Source: Candidatus Anammoxibacter sp.
Lineage (GTDB): Bacteria; Planctomycetota; Brocadiia; Brocadiales; Anammoxibacteraceae
Assembly (NCBI GenBank): GCA_021777055.1
Contig: JAIQZO010000061.1
Location: forward strand, 1-64,000
Reading direction: 5' to 3'
Length of the DNA stretch: 64,000 nt
Shown here: in pieces, positions 50,482-59,658 of the stretch
Layout: every line of letters begins with the position of its first letter
Position numbering within the stretch: position 1 is the first letter of the stretch
Translations under genes and position numbers: made by a program
Notes under the pieces: generated by a model
What the model was told of the DNA's origin: nothing
Database searches by the model: none
What the model saw: only the letters and a program-made list of their open reading frames with translations

Positions 50482-52560
50482 ATGAACAAACAAAAAGTCG
50501 TAGAATTAGAACTACTGCGTGAAGGTCCGCCACATAACCGATTATTATCACCAAACACATCGTATCTTGGATTATGCGGCAATTATGGAGCCGCAACTAT
50601 CCATGTACCATGGGAACATAGATCATTTCTGTTACGGCTCTCTGAATTACGCTATCCCGGGCTAACTAAAGATAACAACGTTACATCGGCAAAAAGACAA
50701 GAGGTAATAAATGAACTGGCAGAAGATATCTCCCGTATACTTGGAGCATCACCGGGGCTTGCCACCGGCCTTACAGATAGGCGAGATGCAGAGCTTACCC
50801 ATTTGCGTATGGTAGTCTCTGCAGAAGAGCTGGCCATGCTTCCGTTTGAACTCGCAAAGAATATAGCAGGTACTCCCGGAGGAGAAGAGAACTGGTTATC
50901 AATACAGACAGCCACGCCAATCTGTCTGACACGCCGCGTACGTAACGTAAATACAAGCCTCGAATCATGGCCACAAGAAAATATTAAAATATTGTTCGTC
51001 GCATCATCGGCCGGCGGCAGTATACCATTTGAACAGCATTTACAAATCCTTCATAAAGCTATAAAGCCATGGCTTGAACCATATGCTCCAGATGATAAAG
51101 AATCACTGTTTAAATCAACTGAAAAGGTTATGACAATCCTGCTTAACGCCAGCATTGAAGATGTTGATCAGGCATGCCGCAAACAGAACTATACACATGT
51201 GCATATATTGGCACATGGTATGGAAGATAATAAACGTGAAGATAAACCATTCGGATTAGCCATGCGCGACAAGAGTAATCCCGGAAAGATTGATGTTGTC
51301 TCCGGACGCCGATTTTCAGCCGCACTGCATCCATTAAAACAGCATAAAGGCCCAACTGTTGTAACGGTTGCCAGTTGTGACAGCGCCGCCATAAGCTCCG
51401 TAATATACACTGGCGCGAGCTTCGCCCATGATTTACACAGGGAAGGTGTTCCTCTGGTAGTTGCATCTCAGTTTCCACTAACGTTTAGCGGTTCAATCAC
51501 CATGGTTGAGCTTTTGTACGGTGGATTGTTGTGGGGAGATCATCCCATTAAACTACTCTATGAACTACGCCGTAAATTATACGCATACAAATCCAACCGT
51601 AACCATGATTGGGCAAGCCTGGTGGTTTATGAATCGTTACCTGAGAATATAGACAATACACTGCTCTTATTACAGTATTATCAAACAAAGGCAGCCTGTA
51701 ACTTGATATTTAAGAGAGTTGAAAAGCTTATTAATGATATTGGAAAACTGGATGACTATGACCATAAGAGCAAAAATTGTCAAAATGATGACAGCAGAAA
51801 AACAGCGTGTTGTAATACCATAAAAGATCTCTTCAGTTGTCTGGACCATACATCAAAGAGATTTCCAGAAGACGCAAAATACCAGACAGAAATCCTGGGC
51901 TTACACGGCAGCAGTGAAAAAAGAAAAGCCGAAGCATACTTTAAACTCAGCAGAAAACTGAAAGAAAACAACAAAAAAAACGAGTCCTCATCCAATGAGC
52001 TGGAAGACTCCCTTACCGCACTGCAAAGCTCTATAATATTTTACAGCAAAGCTATAGATATGGAAATGACCAGCCGAAAAGACAGCAGGACATTTGGGTC
52101 ACTCCATTGGGTTGCAACACAATATCTATCCATTGCAATGATACTTAGAAAACCATTCGATGCCGGACTTTGGTACAGCGCTAGAACCGCAGCGTCAACA
52201 GATATCCGTGTGGGTAATTGTAATGAAATTGTTTGGGCCCATGGCAGCCTTGCGGAACTTTACCTTATAAGATATGCATATTCAAATGAAGAATTTTCAG
52301 ATAACAAAGATAGTGACAAAAACCTGGCATACAAAAACATCGGACATTTGTTGGAGCTTGTAAAAGATGACGTTTTCCAGATAAAATCAACCAAACAGCA
52401 ATTATCACGTTACAAAGATTGGTGGTTGCATAAAGACTTTCAAAAGTTTCTGAACAAGAAACTTAATGATCAGCCAAATATTATTAATATAGAAGCAACA
52501 AACAGCTTAATTAATGAACTGCTGGAAATTTTCCCGGATAATCTTGACATTGCAAATTAA
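50482..52560 (+). CDS. CHAT-domain (caspase-like) protease with helical C-terminus
   Basis: A 692-residue protein. Residues 1-165 form an N-terminal domain, including VVSAEELAMLPFELA as often found before CHAT domains. The CHAT peptidase domain (about 165-405) has the catalytic pair His245 (HVHILAHGME) and Cys299 (VTVASCDSAA), then VPLVVASQFPLTFSGS. The rest (about 410-692) is helical with TPR-like rhythm and charged linkers. CHAT proteases are activated in conflict or cell-death pathways, as in type III-E CRISPR and gasdermin systems. It has AGGAGAG 8 bases before the ATG and is sandwiched between the phosphoesterase and RyR genes. Confidence 0.88.
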   Translation: MNKQKVVELELLREGPPHNRLLSPNTSYLGLCGNYGAATIHVPWEHRSFLLRLSELRYPGLTKDNNVTSAKRQEVINELAEDISRILGASPGLATGLTDRRDAELTHLRMVVSAEELAMLPFELAKNIAGTPGGEENWLSIQTATPICLTRRVRNVNTSLESWPQENIKILFVASSAGGSIPFEQHLQILHKAIKPWLEPYAPDDKESLFKSTEKVMTILLNASIEDVDQACRKQNYTHVHILAHGMEDNKREDKPFGLAMRDKSNPGKIDVVSGRRFSAALHPLKQHKGPTVVTVASCDSAAISSVIYTGASFAHDLHREGVPLVVASQFPLTFSGSITMVELLYGGLLWGDHPIKLLYELRRKLYAYKSNRNHDWASLVVYESLPENIDNTLLLLQYYQTKAACNLIFKRVEKLINDIGKLDDYDHKSKNCQNDDSRKTACCNTIKDLFSCLDHTSKRFPEDAKYQTEILGLHGSSEKRKAEAYFKLSRKLKENNKKNESSSNELEDSLTALQSSIIFYSKAIDMEMTSRKDSRTFGSLHWVATQYLSIAMILRKPFDAGLWYSARTAASTDIRVGNCNEIVWAHGSLAELYLIRYAYSNEEFSDNKDSDKNLAYKNIGHLLELVKDDVFQIKSTKQQLSRYKDWWLHKDFQKFLNKKLNDQPNIINIEATNSLINELLEIFPDNLDIAN

Positions 52561-52614
52561 GGAACGGACAGGTAATAGACCCTCTAAAGCTTGTACACGT
52601 AAAAGAAGAACCTA

Positions 52615-52914
52615 ATGACTTATAATCCAAATCCCATAGACACATCAAACGTAAAACTAACCTCAGAGATACTAGAATTAACAGAAATCCTCGCAAAGAA
52701 TGTACATGAAATATGGGCAGAAAACCGCATGAAAGAGGGATGGGTTTACGGACCAAGGCGTAACGACTCAAAGAAAGAGAACCCTTGTATAGTCCCTTAT
52801 AAAGACCTACCGGAAAGTGAGAAAGAGTATGACCGTAAAGCTGCAATGCAAACCATCAAAACCATTGTTGCTTTGGGTTTTAATATAGAAAAATCAGAGA
52901 AATATGAGTGCTAG
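52615..52914 (+). CDS. RyR (ryanodine receptor) domain protein
   Basis: A 99-residue protein that is a stand-alone RyR domain: YNPNPIDTSNVKLTSEILEL, TEILAKNVHEIWAENRMKEG, WVYGPRRNDSKKENPCIVPY, and LPESEKEYDRKAAMQT. In ryanodine receptors this domain binds adenine nucleotides. Bacterial RyR domains occur in predicted nucleotide-sensing conflict systems. It is 54 bases after the CHAT gene and completes the operon. A role as ligand sensor controlling the protease is an inference from context. Confidence 0.88.
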   Translation: MTYNPNPIDTSNVKLTSEILELTEILAKNVHEIWAENRMKEGWVYGPRRNDSKKENPCIVPYKDLPESEKEYDRKAAMQTIKTIVALGFNIEKSEKYEC

Positions 52915-53346
52915 CCTGACCGTACCATACAACAGCAAATTATTGCTAGTATGACAACTATGAGACCTGACGAAAAGAAGATTACAAATCATAAGAAATG
53001 ATTATATCGTAGAGATCCCTAATAGCAATATAGAAACTATGCTGGAGAGCAACCCGCCAATGGATAACCGGATCAGGTAGCGACGAAACATCATGGCTGA
53101 AATGGAGAGATTAATTCTCCCCATCAAAACCATGATATTTCATAACTTCCAGCGATACCTTAAAAAACCTCAGTTTCTGGTACAGAGTCCCAGAATAAAG
53201 TTTTAACGTGGACGACAAATGTTCAGGTCTCCTCGCATTATCGCTATCAAGTTTTGGATATACAAAGTTTTCAGGCATTAACTACATAATAATGCCGTTG
53301 GCTGCCAACGTTCGTTCTGCCCGTTTGTTTTTACTATTCTTTTACT
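52915..53346. other. convergent intergenic region
   Basis: About 430 bases between the RyR gene and the convergent secreted protein gene. A small hairpin (53296-53301 with 53305-53310, loop ctg) 36 bases beyond the minus-strand gene end may help termination. Nothing else is recognised. Confidence 0.45.
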
Positions 53347-56300
53347 TTAATGAACGTCCGTTATATCCGCCTTCATAGGGATTTGGTCTCTTAAACGGCT
53401 ATCAACGTCGTTATTACCCTTTCTCTTTATGATACTCATGCCCTTTACTGTTACCGACACTGCGTCATGCAATGTGCTTGTGCCGTCAAATTCCACATCT
53501 TCTAACATGTATTCATATGTGCGTCCGAAATGAACATCTTTGTCTGAAAACAAATATTCCGCGCCCCAGGCCCCTCCGCCTCTGGCCGGTATTAGGCTCT
53601 TTGTTATTCTGACCAATTTTTTCGGCCCGTCACCTTTACGCCATATATGAAAACCGGCATTGTTAATTTCAGTTGCAGTTGCCCACTCTAAAACAACACT
53701 CCTTCCTGAACTATTAGCAGTGAAATCGATTAATTCTACAACGGTAGGCTCACATTTACCATCTACACACTCCTCTGGAGAGACACATGCCGGGTTAAAT
53801 TTCACACAACCCGCGAGCGCCACTGCAGCGCCTACATATACTTCTGTTGCGGTTGCCAGTGCCGTGATTTGGCCTGCCAAAAACGCCGCTTCCGCAGCCC
53901 ATACAAGCGTCCACAAAGCGGCAGTCTCCCCTGTAACTAACAGTTGTAATCTAGCATCAAATCTACAAAGAATTTCCTTCACTGTAAAACCTGAGCCACA
54001 TGCTAACAATTCTGCCAAAGCGTCTTTGTAAGCCGCTGCTGCAGACTTTATCCTTTTCTGAGTTAGTATCATTGCTTCCTTTGTAATATCAATACCATCC
54101 CTAATATCGAGCATAATTTCCCGGGCTCGCAGAAAAGCCTCCTTTGTAAACACACAAGCATCCGGCGGACAGGTTTTTGCATCAAGGAGCCCGCTATTAG
54201 ATGACGAAGACCTTGCCAGTGCTCCAGGTAGTGTGTCATTTTCAGATTCTAGATAGAAGTCAAATCGATCTGAGTTCCCAGCTACAACATCAACGATTCG
54301 ACTCTGGAATTTAAACCCTTGAGCCTGTACCTCTATTACGTAAGGCCCGGCCGGCATGTCGTATAACACATAGTTTCCGTCGGCGGGCGTGATAATAGTC
54401 CCGCCATTTGCACGCGATGTAACTGAGCGGACATCAATAAGGGCAGACTGGATAGGCAGATTATTCTCAGCCTGATAGATGGTGCCACCGATAACTTCTT
54501 CCAATATCTGTGTGGATAGATCTACTTCAGTAGTCTGTCCCGCAGTTACTGATATGTTTGGCTCGGTGATAAAGTCTGCATCGTTCAGATAAACGCCAAT
54601 GGCATACGTGCCTTCAGACAATCCACCTATCGTGTATTCTCCATTTTGGTTGGTCCAACCATCGTCAGATAGTATGAGTACATTATCATCTTGACTCATT
54701 GCCCTTACTTTCACACCTACAAGCGGTTGTCCAGCCGAATCAGAAACGAGACCTGTCACAGTCCCAGAGGGTTCCAGTAGAAAATTGATTTCAACAACGC
54801 TATTAGATGCTACAAATGTCTGATTCGCAGTTCCCAATCCTGGAGAATTAACCTGTAATGTGTATTGAGTGGGCAGCAAACTATCTAATTCAAAACTACC
54901 ATCACTGGCGGTTTGTGTAGATACTTGTAAACTTTGTGTGTTGATATCTAAGGATGCAGAGGCATCCACAATTGCGGTGACCTTAGCTCCGGCAACCGGT
55001 GTGTTTCCATCTGCTCTAGTCACAGTTCCAACGACATTTCCACCAAACGCAAAGAAGTCTATACCCGTAATGTTCTGATCACTATCAGAGATGTCAACAA
55101 TTTGGGTAGGAAAACCGAAGCCATCTTTAAAAATCGTTATTTCAAACGTACCTTGAACAATCAGGCGTTCAATTTCATATGTCCCATCCTCTAAGGTTAC
55201 CGCTGCACCTGCCGGCCCATCTGGTCCGATAGCAAGAACAGTTGCCTCGGCAATGGGGGTTGCACCATCTGCTTTCATAACTATGCCAGAAATTGTGCTT
55301 CCGCGCTGTAAAGCAAAGTCCACATCCATAACATGCTGCTCAGGCGCCAATTCAATATCCGTCAGTTTGACAGTAACATATCCAGGTTTGATTGCCGTCA
55401 AAGTGTAAGTATCTGTATACAAATTATCTAACAGATATGTCCCATCTTGAGCAGTTAAAGCAATTTCTATCTTTCCAGTGTTGACACCCTCAGCAAGAAC
55501 GGTAACCTCCTCAATTGATGTTGCTCCATCATCTGTTGTCACCATACCTGAAATCTGTCCAGTTGTTGTCCGCACTGGCAGAACATAGTTAGCACGAGTC
55601 TTAACTTCAAAACTGACAAAGCTAAACATGCTCACAAACCACGCCTCCGAGGGAAAAGCAGCAGAACTTGTTGACGACCACCATTTATCAGGCGCTCCTG
55701 GAAAAGGCACGGGGAAATTTATAAATGGTGCTTGATGTGGTAACCACCTCACATTCTCATAGTCGGAAAGACTACTTAGCTCGTTGTCATTGGGCAAACT
55801 CCAGTCGTCAAAGCCAGCCCCACAGCTTGCATAAGTACCATCATTAATGCCATTTACAAAGTCTAAAGCATGTTGCCATGTAACTTTGCCATCTCCAACA
55901 TTGCCATCATTATCGAATGAAGGATACTGTGCTTGAATACAGTTGATATCCTGAAGATACATCAGCCCCGTCAGGTTATCTACAACAGTACCACCGTCAT
56001 TCGCCGTAAACCTCGGCTCAGGCCAAGCAACACCCGCTTGAATCTGCCCGTCTTGTCCTGTTGCTGTGGGATTGTTGCAGTCAATGGGTTCTCCTGCTTC
56101 ATCATAGCAGGTTGTTTGTCCAGTCTTCCACTCTTTTGACGGACCAGTACTTGTGCCGCGCACAGGCCAGAGAACGTTGGTTAAGTCCTTACGAATCCCT
56201 CCCATGCGCCCATTCGACATAAGAATAACATAGGCATTAGTCATGGCACCCGTCACTGGACTGGAGGAAGGCTGAGTCGTAGAAGACCAGTAATGAGTCT

Positions 56301-56826
56301 TTTGCACATTAAGGAATCCTTGATCATTAAGCCACACATTCATGTCTGTGACCGAATCATTTTCAAGGCTCTGTAGCTCATTTATGTTAGAAAGCCTCCA
56401 GTCAGTATGACCAGCGCTACAATCTTCATACGTACCATCGTTGATACCATTCACAAAGTCCAGAGCATGTTGCCACGTAACTCTGCCATCTCCTGGAGTT
56501 TCGTCATTGTCAAAATCTGGGTACTCTTTCACGATGCAATTGGCATCCTGAAACCATACCAACCCGATAAGGTTATCTGTAACCGTGCCATCTCCATTAT
56601 CTGTAAATCGTGGGGCAGGCCAAGCTAAGCCTGCATGAAACTCACCATCCTGACCAGTACCGGCACAGTCAACGACAGTACCTAACTCATCGTAACAAGT
56701 TGTCTGCCCTGTCTCTGGCAAATTTATCACTTGTACATTGGTCGTGTCAGCAGATACAACATCAAACGTCGTAATCAACGCAATTGTTAAAAAAACATAA
56801 AATGCAACTCGTTTAGGTCTAAACAT
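53347..56826 (-). CDS. large secreted protein: two DUF1566 (Lcl) domains plus carboxypeptidase-regulatory-like repeats
   Basis: An 1159-residue exported protein. The signal peptide (1-26) ends VVSA. Two DUF1566/Lcl-type domains (about 30-230 and 235-425) share RFTDNGDGTVTDNLIGLVW, WQHALDFVNGINDGTY and DWRLSNINEL. Five or six carboxypeptidase regulatory-like beta-sandwiches (about 425-880) repeat phrases such as GTVTRADGNTPVAGAKV. A helical region follows (about 900-1040) with paired cysteines (CPPDACVFTKEAF), then a fibronectin-type end (VVLEWATATEINNAGFHIWR). It probably acts at the cell surface. Lcl domains in other bacteria bind glycosaminoglycans. No enzymatic motif is visible. Confidence 0.85.
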   Translation of the reverse strand: MFRPKRVAFYVFLTIALITTFDVVSADTTNVQVINLPETGQTTCYDELGTVVDCAGTGQDGEFHAGLAWPAPRFTDNGDGTVTDNLIGLVWFQDANCIVKEYPDFDNDETPGDGRVTWQHALDFVNGINDGTYEDCSAGHTDWRLSNINELQSLENDSVTDMNVWLNDQGFLNVQKTHYWSSTTQPSSSPVTGAMTNAYVILMSNGRMGGIRKDLTNVLWPVRGTSTGPSKEWKTGQTTCYDEAGEPIDCNNPTATGQDGQIQAGVAWPEPRFTANDGGTVVDNLTGLMYLQDINCIQAQYPSFDNDGNVGDGKVTWQHALDFVNGINDGTYASCGAGFDDWSLPNDNELSSLSDYENVRWLPHQAPFINFPVPFPGAPDKWWSSTSSAAFPSEAWFVSMFSFVSFEVKTRANYVLPVRTTTGQISGMVTTDDGATSIEEVTVLAEGVNTGKIEIALTAQDGTYLLDNLYTDTYTLTAIKPGYVTVKLTDIELAPEQHVMDVDFALQRGSTISGIVMKADGATPIAEATVLAIGPDGPAGAAVTLEDGTYEIERLIVQGTFEITIFKDGFGFPTQIVDISDSDQNITGIDFFAFGGNVVGTVTRADGNTPVAGAKVTAIVDASASLDINTQSLQVSTQTASDGSFELDSLLPTQYTLQVNSPGLGTANQTFVASNSVVEINFLLEPSGTVTGLVSDSAGQPLVGVKVRAMSQDDNVLILSDDGWTNQNGEYTIGGLSEGTYAIGVYLNDADFITEPNISVTAGQTTEVDLSTQILEEVIGGTIYQAENNLPIQSALIDVRSVTSRANGGTIITPADGNYVLYDMPAGPYVIEVQAQGFKFQSRIVDVVAGNSDRFDFYLESENDTLPGALARSSSSNSGLLDAKTCPPDACVFTKEAFLRAREIMLDIRDGIDITKEAMILTQKRIKSAAAAYKDALAELLACGSGFTVKEILCRFDARLQLLVTGETAALWTLVWAAEAAFLAGQITALATATEVYVGAAVALAGCVKFNPACVSPEECVDGKCEPTVVELIDFTANSSGRSVVLEWATATEINNAGFHIWRKGDGPKKLVRITKSLIPARGGGAWGAEYLFSDKDVHFGRTYEYMLEDVEFDGTSTLHDAVSVTVKGMSIIKRKGNNDVDSRLRDQIPMKADITDVH

Positions 56827-57085
56827 CTTATTTTCCTCCTATGCAAAATAACGCCGTCCATCTGAAGCATGTACTTATACTCAGCTGGTGTATAATCTAC
56901 CACCTGGATGATTTGAGAAAGCAATGAGCAGAATAGAAATTGTAAAAAACGTTGAGAACAGCGGTGAATAATTTGTCACCTGCATATTTACTAATTTATT
57001 AGAAAACAAATAGGAGGCAATATGTTTATTATCGTATCACTTTTCTATATTGTCAAACTGACAAGTTATTAATTTGAAGATAACT

Positions 57086-57942
57086 AACACAAGAAATTAC
57101 CTTACCTAATACACCTACGTCCCAGATCGTGGCCAGTGGTTGCACTCAACATGTCTGTGAGATATTTTCTTGCATTAAGCCCGGGGCTATAGATTCAGCA
57201 TCTGGATTTATTTGTATTGTCATCAATAAATCTGGGCGATATCCCTAAACGGAAGCACTCTTGCTTTTAACACGGCCTTTGATAAGGATGAGGGAGATAT
57301 TGGATACCTGGACAATCCTCCACTTACGCCTAAATATCTTGCCCATTTTGGTTTGGCATGGATGTGTTCCGGATTAATCTGTTCATGGTTTATATCATGG
57401 AACTTTTTCATTATTACCCTGGTATGTTTTAGCTTGTCCATCTTATACACTTGTCCTCCACTACGTTTAAAGGCTATACCAGCTCTTGATCTATTGATTA
57501 GCAACCTGAGTTATGGAGGATTCTCCATGTTTTCAGGATATGCGGCAGTCTCGGATACCATTGATGCCAGCATAATCATATACTTTTTCGGTTTTGCCTT
57601 TCTGTTTGCCACCCTTTACACTATTGCACAGATTTATCAGTATGAAGAGGATAAAAAGAAATAGGGACAGAACCTTTACAGGTGCAGTGGGTAAGAAGCG
57701 TGCCCTTTGCATAGCATTTGCAATGAGCATTATTACGCACATTATCTTTATCGGAGGCGGTTTTTGTATCGTGGTGAGAAGAGTATACTTATATTACTGG
57801 TTTCATTCGCGGTATGGTTCACTATACTATTGCATTGGATCGGGAACATGAACAGTTATGCTGAAAAGAGAGGAATGTACCGCATTTTATGGGCGCGGGC
57901 ACTAACCAATATAAGTGTGGTTACATTACGACTTTTATAGTT
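57086..57942 (+). pseudogene. UbiA-family prenyltransferase pseudogene with at least three frameshifts
   Basis: Collinear pieces in different frames give a UbiA-type enzyme. They are HLRPRSWPVVALNMSVRYFL (from about 57113), then STLAFNTAFDKDEGDIGYLD and LYTCPPLRLKAIPALDLLIS (frame 57229-57664), then NRDRTFTGAVGKKRALCIAF (57658-57765), then FLYRGEKSILILLVSFAVWF and RILWARALTNISVV (57766-57942). Frame changes fall near 57230, 57656 and 57763, and a stop follows the first piece. The DKDEGD motif is the second Asp-rich motif of the family. Each break is a one-base change, so sequencing errors could explain some, but three in 900 bases suggests decay. The substrate is unknown; some UbiA relatives act in tetrapyrrole or quinone synthesis. 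Confidence 0.8.
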
Positions 57943-57982
57943 TTATATACACTTTCTGCCCCCCTACGGAACAAGAAGCACG

Positions 57983-58018
57983 TTGACATACTACCATTGT
58001 ATACGTACAATGTACATA
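57983..58018 (+). promoter_or_regulatory. consensus sigma70 promoter with operator for brnTA; leaderless start
   Basis: TTGACA (57983-57988), 17-base spacer and TACAAT (58006-58011) match the consensus. The inverted repeat attgta-tacg-tacaat (57996-58011) covers the -10 box, a natural site for antitoxin autorepression. The expected transcription start is at or beside the ATG at 58018, so no leader or ribosome binding site is present. Compare the locus at 737-771. Confidence 0.65.
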
Positions 58019-58311
58019 TGGAACATCTTAAATTCGAGTGGGACATGAAAAAGGAGAATGCAAATATCCGTAAACATGGTGTTTCCTTTGATGAAGCACG
58101 CACTGTCTTTTACGATGAGAATGCCATCCAATTTTTCGATCCGGACCATTCAGAGGAGGAAGACCGTTTCATCCTACTTGGTATTAGTTGCAAACTACGC
58201 ACACTTATAGTTTGTCACTGTTTTAGGGAAAGCGAAACCACAATTCGGATATTTTCTGCCCGAAAAACTGACAAAGAAGAAGAACACGAATATTGGAGAC
58301 TAAGAAAATGA
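58018..58311 (+). CDS. brnT: BrnT-family toxin
   Basis: A 97-residue ribonuclease toxin. The canonical BrnT start is LKFEWDMKKENANIRKHGVSF with the following DEARTVFYDE. The end is IRIFSARKTDKEEEHEYW, carrying the conserved Arg-x-Ile-Ser-Ala-Arg element. It has a RelE-like fold and stops translation by RNA cleavage. The frame runs back to 57889, but homology and the consensus promoter both point to the ATG at 58018. The stop overlaps the antitoxin start (ATGA). Confidence 0.9.
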   Translation: MEHLKFEWDMKKENANIRKHGVSFDEARTVFYDENAIQFFDPDHSEEEDRFILLGISCKLRTLIVCHCFRESETTIRIFSARKTDKEEEHEYWRLRK

Positions 58312-58526
58312 GAGACCATTACGATTTTTCCAAGATGAAAGGGAAAAAAAACCCATACACTAAATACCTGAAGCAACCAGTTACAATGCGTCTGGACCGT
58401 GATACGGTTGACTACTTCAAGTCCATGTCTGAGGAAACAGGTATTCCTTACCAAAGCCTGATCAACCTTTATTTAAGGGATTGTGCAGTTCATCACCGTA
58501 AATTGCAATTAACATGGAATTCGTAG
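58308..58526 (+). CDS. brnA: BrnA-type ribbon-helix-helix antitoxin
   Basis: A 72-residue protein. The N-terminus RDHYDFSKMKGKKNPYTKYL binds toxin. The ribbon-helix-helix part is VTMRLDRDTVDYFKSMSEET then GIPYQSLINLYLRDCA. The ATG at 58308 overlaps the brnT stop by four bases; an upstream TTG is not needed. It neutralises BrnT and represses the promoter at 57983. Order and overlap are those of brnTA in other bacteria. Confidence 0.9.
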   Translation: MRDHYDFSKMKGKKNPYTKYLKQPVTMRLDRDTVDYFKSMSEETGIPYQSLINLYLRDCAVHHRKLQLTWNS

Positions 58527-58574
58527 AATGTAATTTTCTTTACAAGTATAACTATCACAAATAATAGACAAAAC

Positions 58575-58629
58575 ATGATTACACTGATTTGCATCCGCGT
58601 AATCATATATAATCCGCGTAATCATATTT
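58575..58629. repeat. dispersed repeat of the atgattacgcagat family, copy 2
   Basis: The block atgattacactgatttgcat then ccgcgtaatcatatataatc then cgcgtaatcatattt is the reverse-complement relative of 16389-16464. Repeated gcgtaatcat words form an inverted repeat with atgattac at the start. It lies downstream of brnA and may act as a terminator, but its family distribution says dispersed repeat. Confidence 0.55.
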
Positions 58630-58747
58630 AATTTAACCCATTCACGTGCCAATTCCTTTAAAACTTAAAAGCGTTTCTGACATTGTTTTTTATTACGTTG
58701 AATAATTATAATTTTCTTTATATATCCAAACCGTTACTGTAACAGAA

Positions 58748-59290
58748 TTAAGACCCCTTATTCTCAAACTCCTTAACTATAGCCAGGCATCTATCTCTTG
58801 CACCCGCCGCAAAGATCTTCTCGGCCTCATCAAATTGGGCAAGCATGCACTTCTGTGCCTCATCACTCAATGCTTCATCCGCCATAGGGTACAAAATGTT
58901 ATCCTCTTTATAAATGTGATCCCGGATAAGGCTTACATATGCCATTGCGTTCTTGACCACAGCACCAACATCCCCATCCTCAATCCCTTGGCTCAGTCCT
59001 TTTACAAACAGGCGCCCCTCATCATGTTCATACAGCATCTGAGGAACAGGATCGCAATGCATCTGCACATCGTCCTTCTTAAGTTCAGGAAAAAGGATCT
59101 CTTCCTCCTTGGCATGGTGGGATTTATCCGCATAGTTTACGATAAAATCAGCCGTCTTTTCAAAAAACTCCTTATCCAACGGATTACCTGATTCAACTCT
59201 ATCGCATTCCGCACTTATAGCCTCAATAACCTTTGAAATATTCTTATGTTCCTCGGAAAGAATAGTCGTTGCTTTTATACTATTTTCCAT
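58748..59290 (-). CDS. hemerythrin-like HHE domain protein
   Basis: A 180-residue four-helix protein with the di-iron ligand pattern: His in LSEEHKNISK, HH in ADKSHHAKEEEILFPELKK, His in LYEHDEGRLFVKG, and His/Glu in IRDHIYKEDNILYPMADEAL. Such proteins bind O2, NO or iron in the cytoplasm. GGGGGA precedes the ATG. It is a single gene. In an anaerobic nitrogen-metabolising host it may scavenge oxygen or NO (inference). Confidence 0.92.
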   Translation of the reverse strand: MENSIKATTILSEEHKNISKVIEAISAECDRVESGNPLDKEFFEKTADFIVNYADKSHHAKEEEILFPELKKDDVQMHCDPVPQMLYEHDEGRLFVKGLSQGIEDGDVGAVVKNAMAYVSLIRDHIYKEDNILYPMADEALSDEAQKCMLAQFDEAEKIFAAGARDRCLAIVKEFENKGS

Positions 59291-59658
59291 CTCATCCCCC
59301 GTCTAATTTATTAGGTACAATTAATTTCTCATAAAATTTAAGATGCATATTTCTAATTATAGATCCACTCTCTATGTTGATCGTAACTAGAAACATTATA
59401 GTATAATAAAACATTATATTTGCCAAGTTTTTTGTATAAGACAATGGGATTCCCAACATAAAACAACATTCACCAGAATATGAAGACTCGCCCTTTCTAG
59501 GCAAAAAACAGTTAGTTTACATTTCTCAACGTTACCTTGTACAAGCTGTTGAGAATTTCTTTCTTTAAAAACAAGTTTTTACAGAATATTAATAAGGATT
59601 CACCCGATAAAAAGTATACACCAATTAATTAGGAAACGTTTTCAAAAAGGAGAGAAAC
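59291..59658. other. divergent intergenic region
   Basis: About 370 bases between the hemerythrin gene and the giant secreted protein gene. It contains AAAGGAGAGA, the ribosome binding site of the latter, at 59647-59656. The stretch at 59566-59582 (ttaaaaacaagttttta) is a small inverted repeat, also seen near 47856. No gene. Confidence 0.5.

Noticed and set aside
57223-57504. 93-codon minus-strand frame
   Set aside because: It is antisense to the UbiA pseudogene, whose sense-strand homology is clear.
59292-59504. 70-codon minus-strand frame abutting the hemerythrin gene
   Set aside because: No ribosome binding site and no protein-like pattern. The hemerythrin start with GGGGGA is sufficient.
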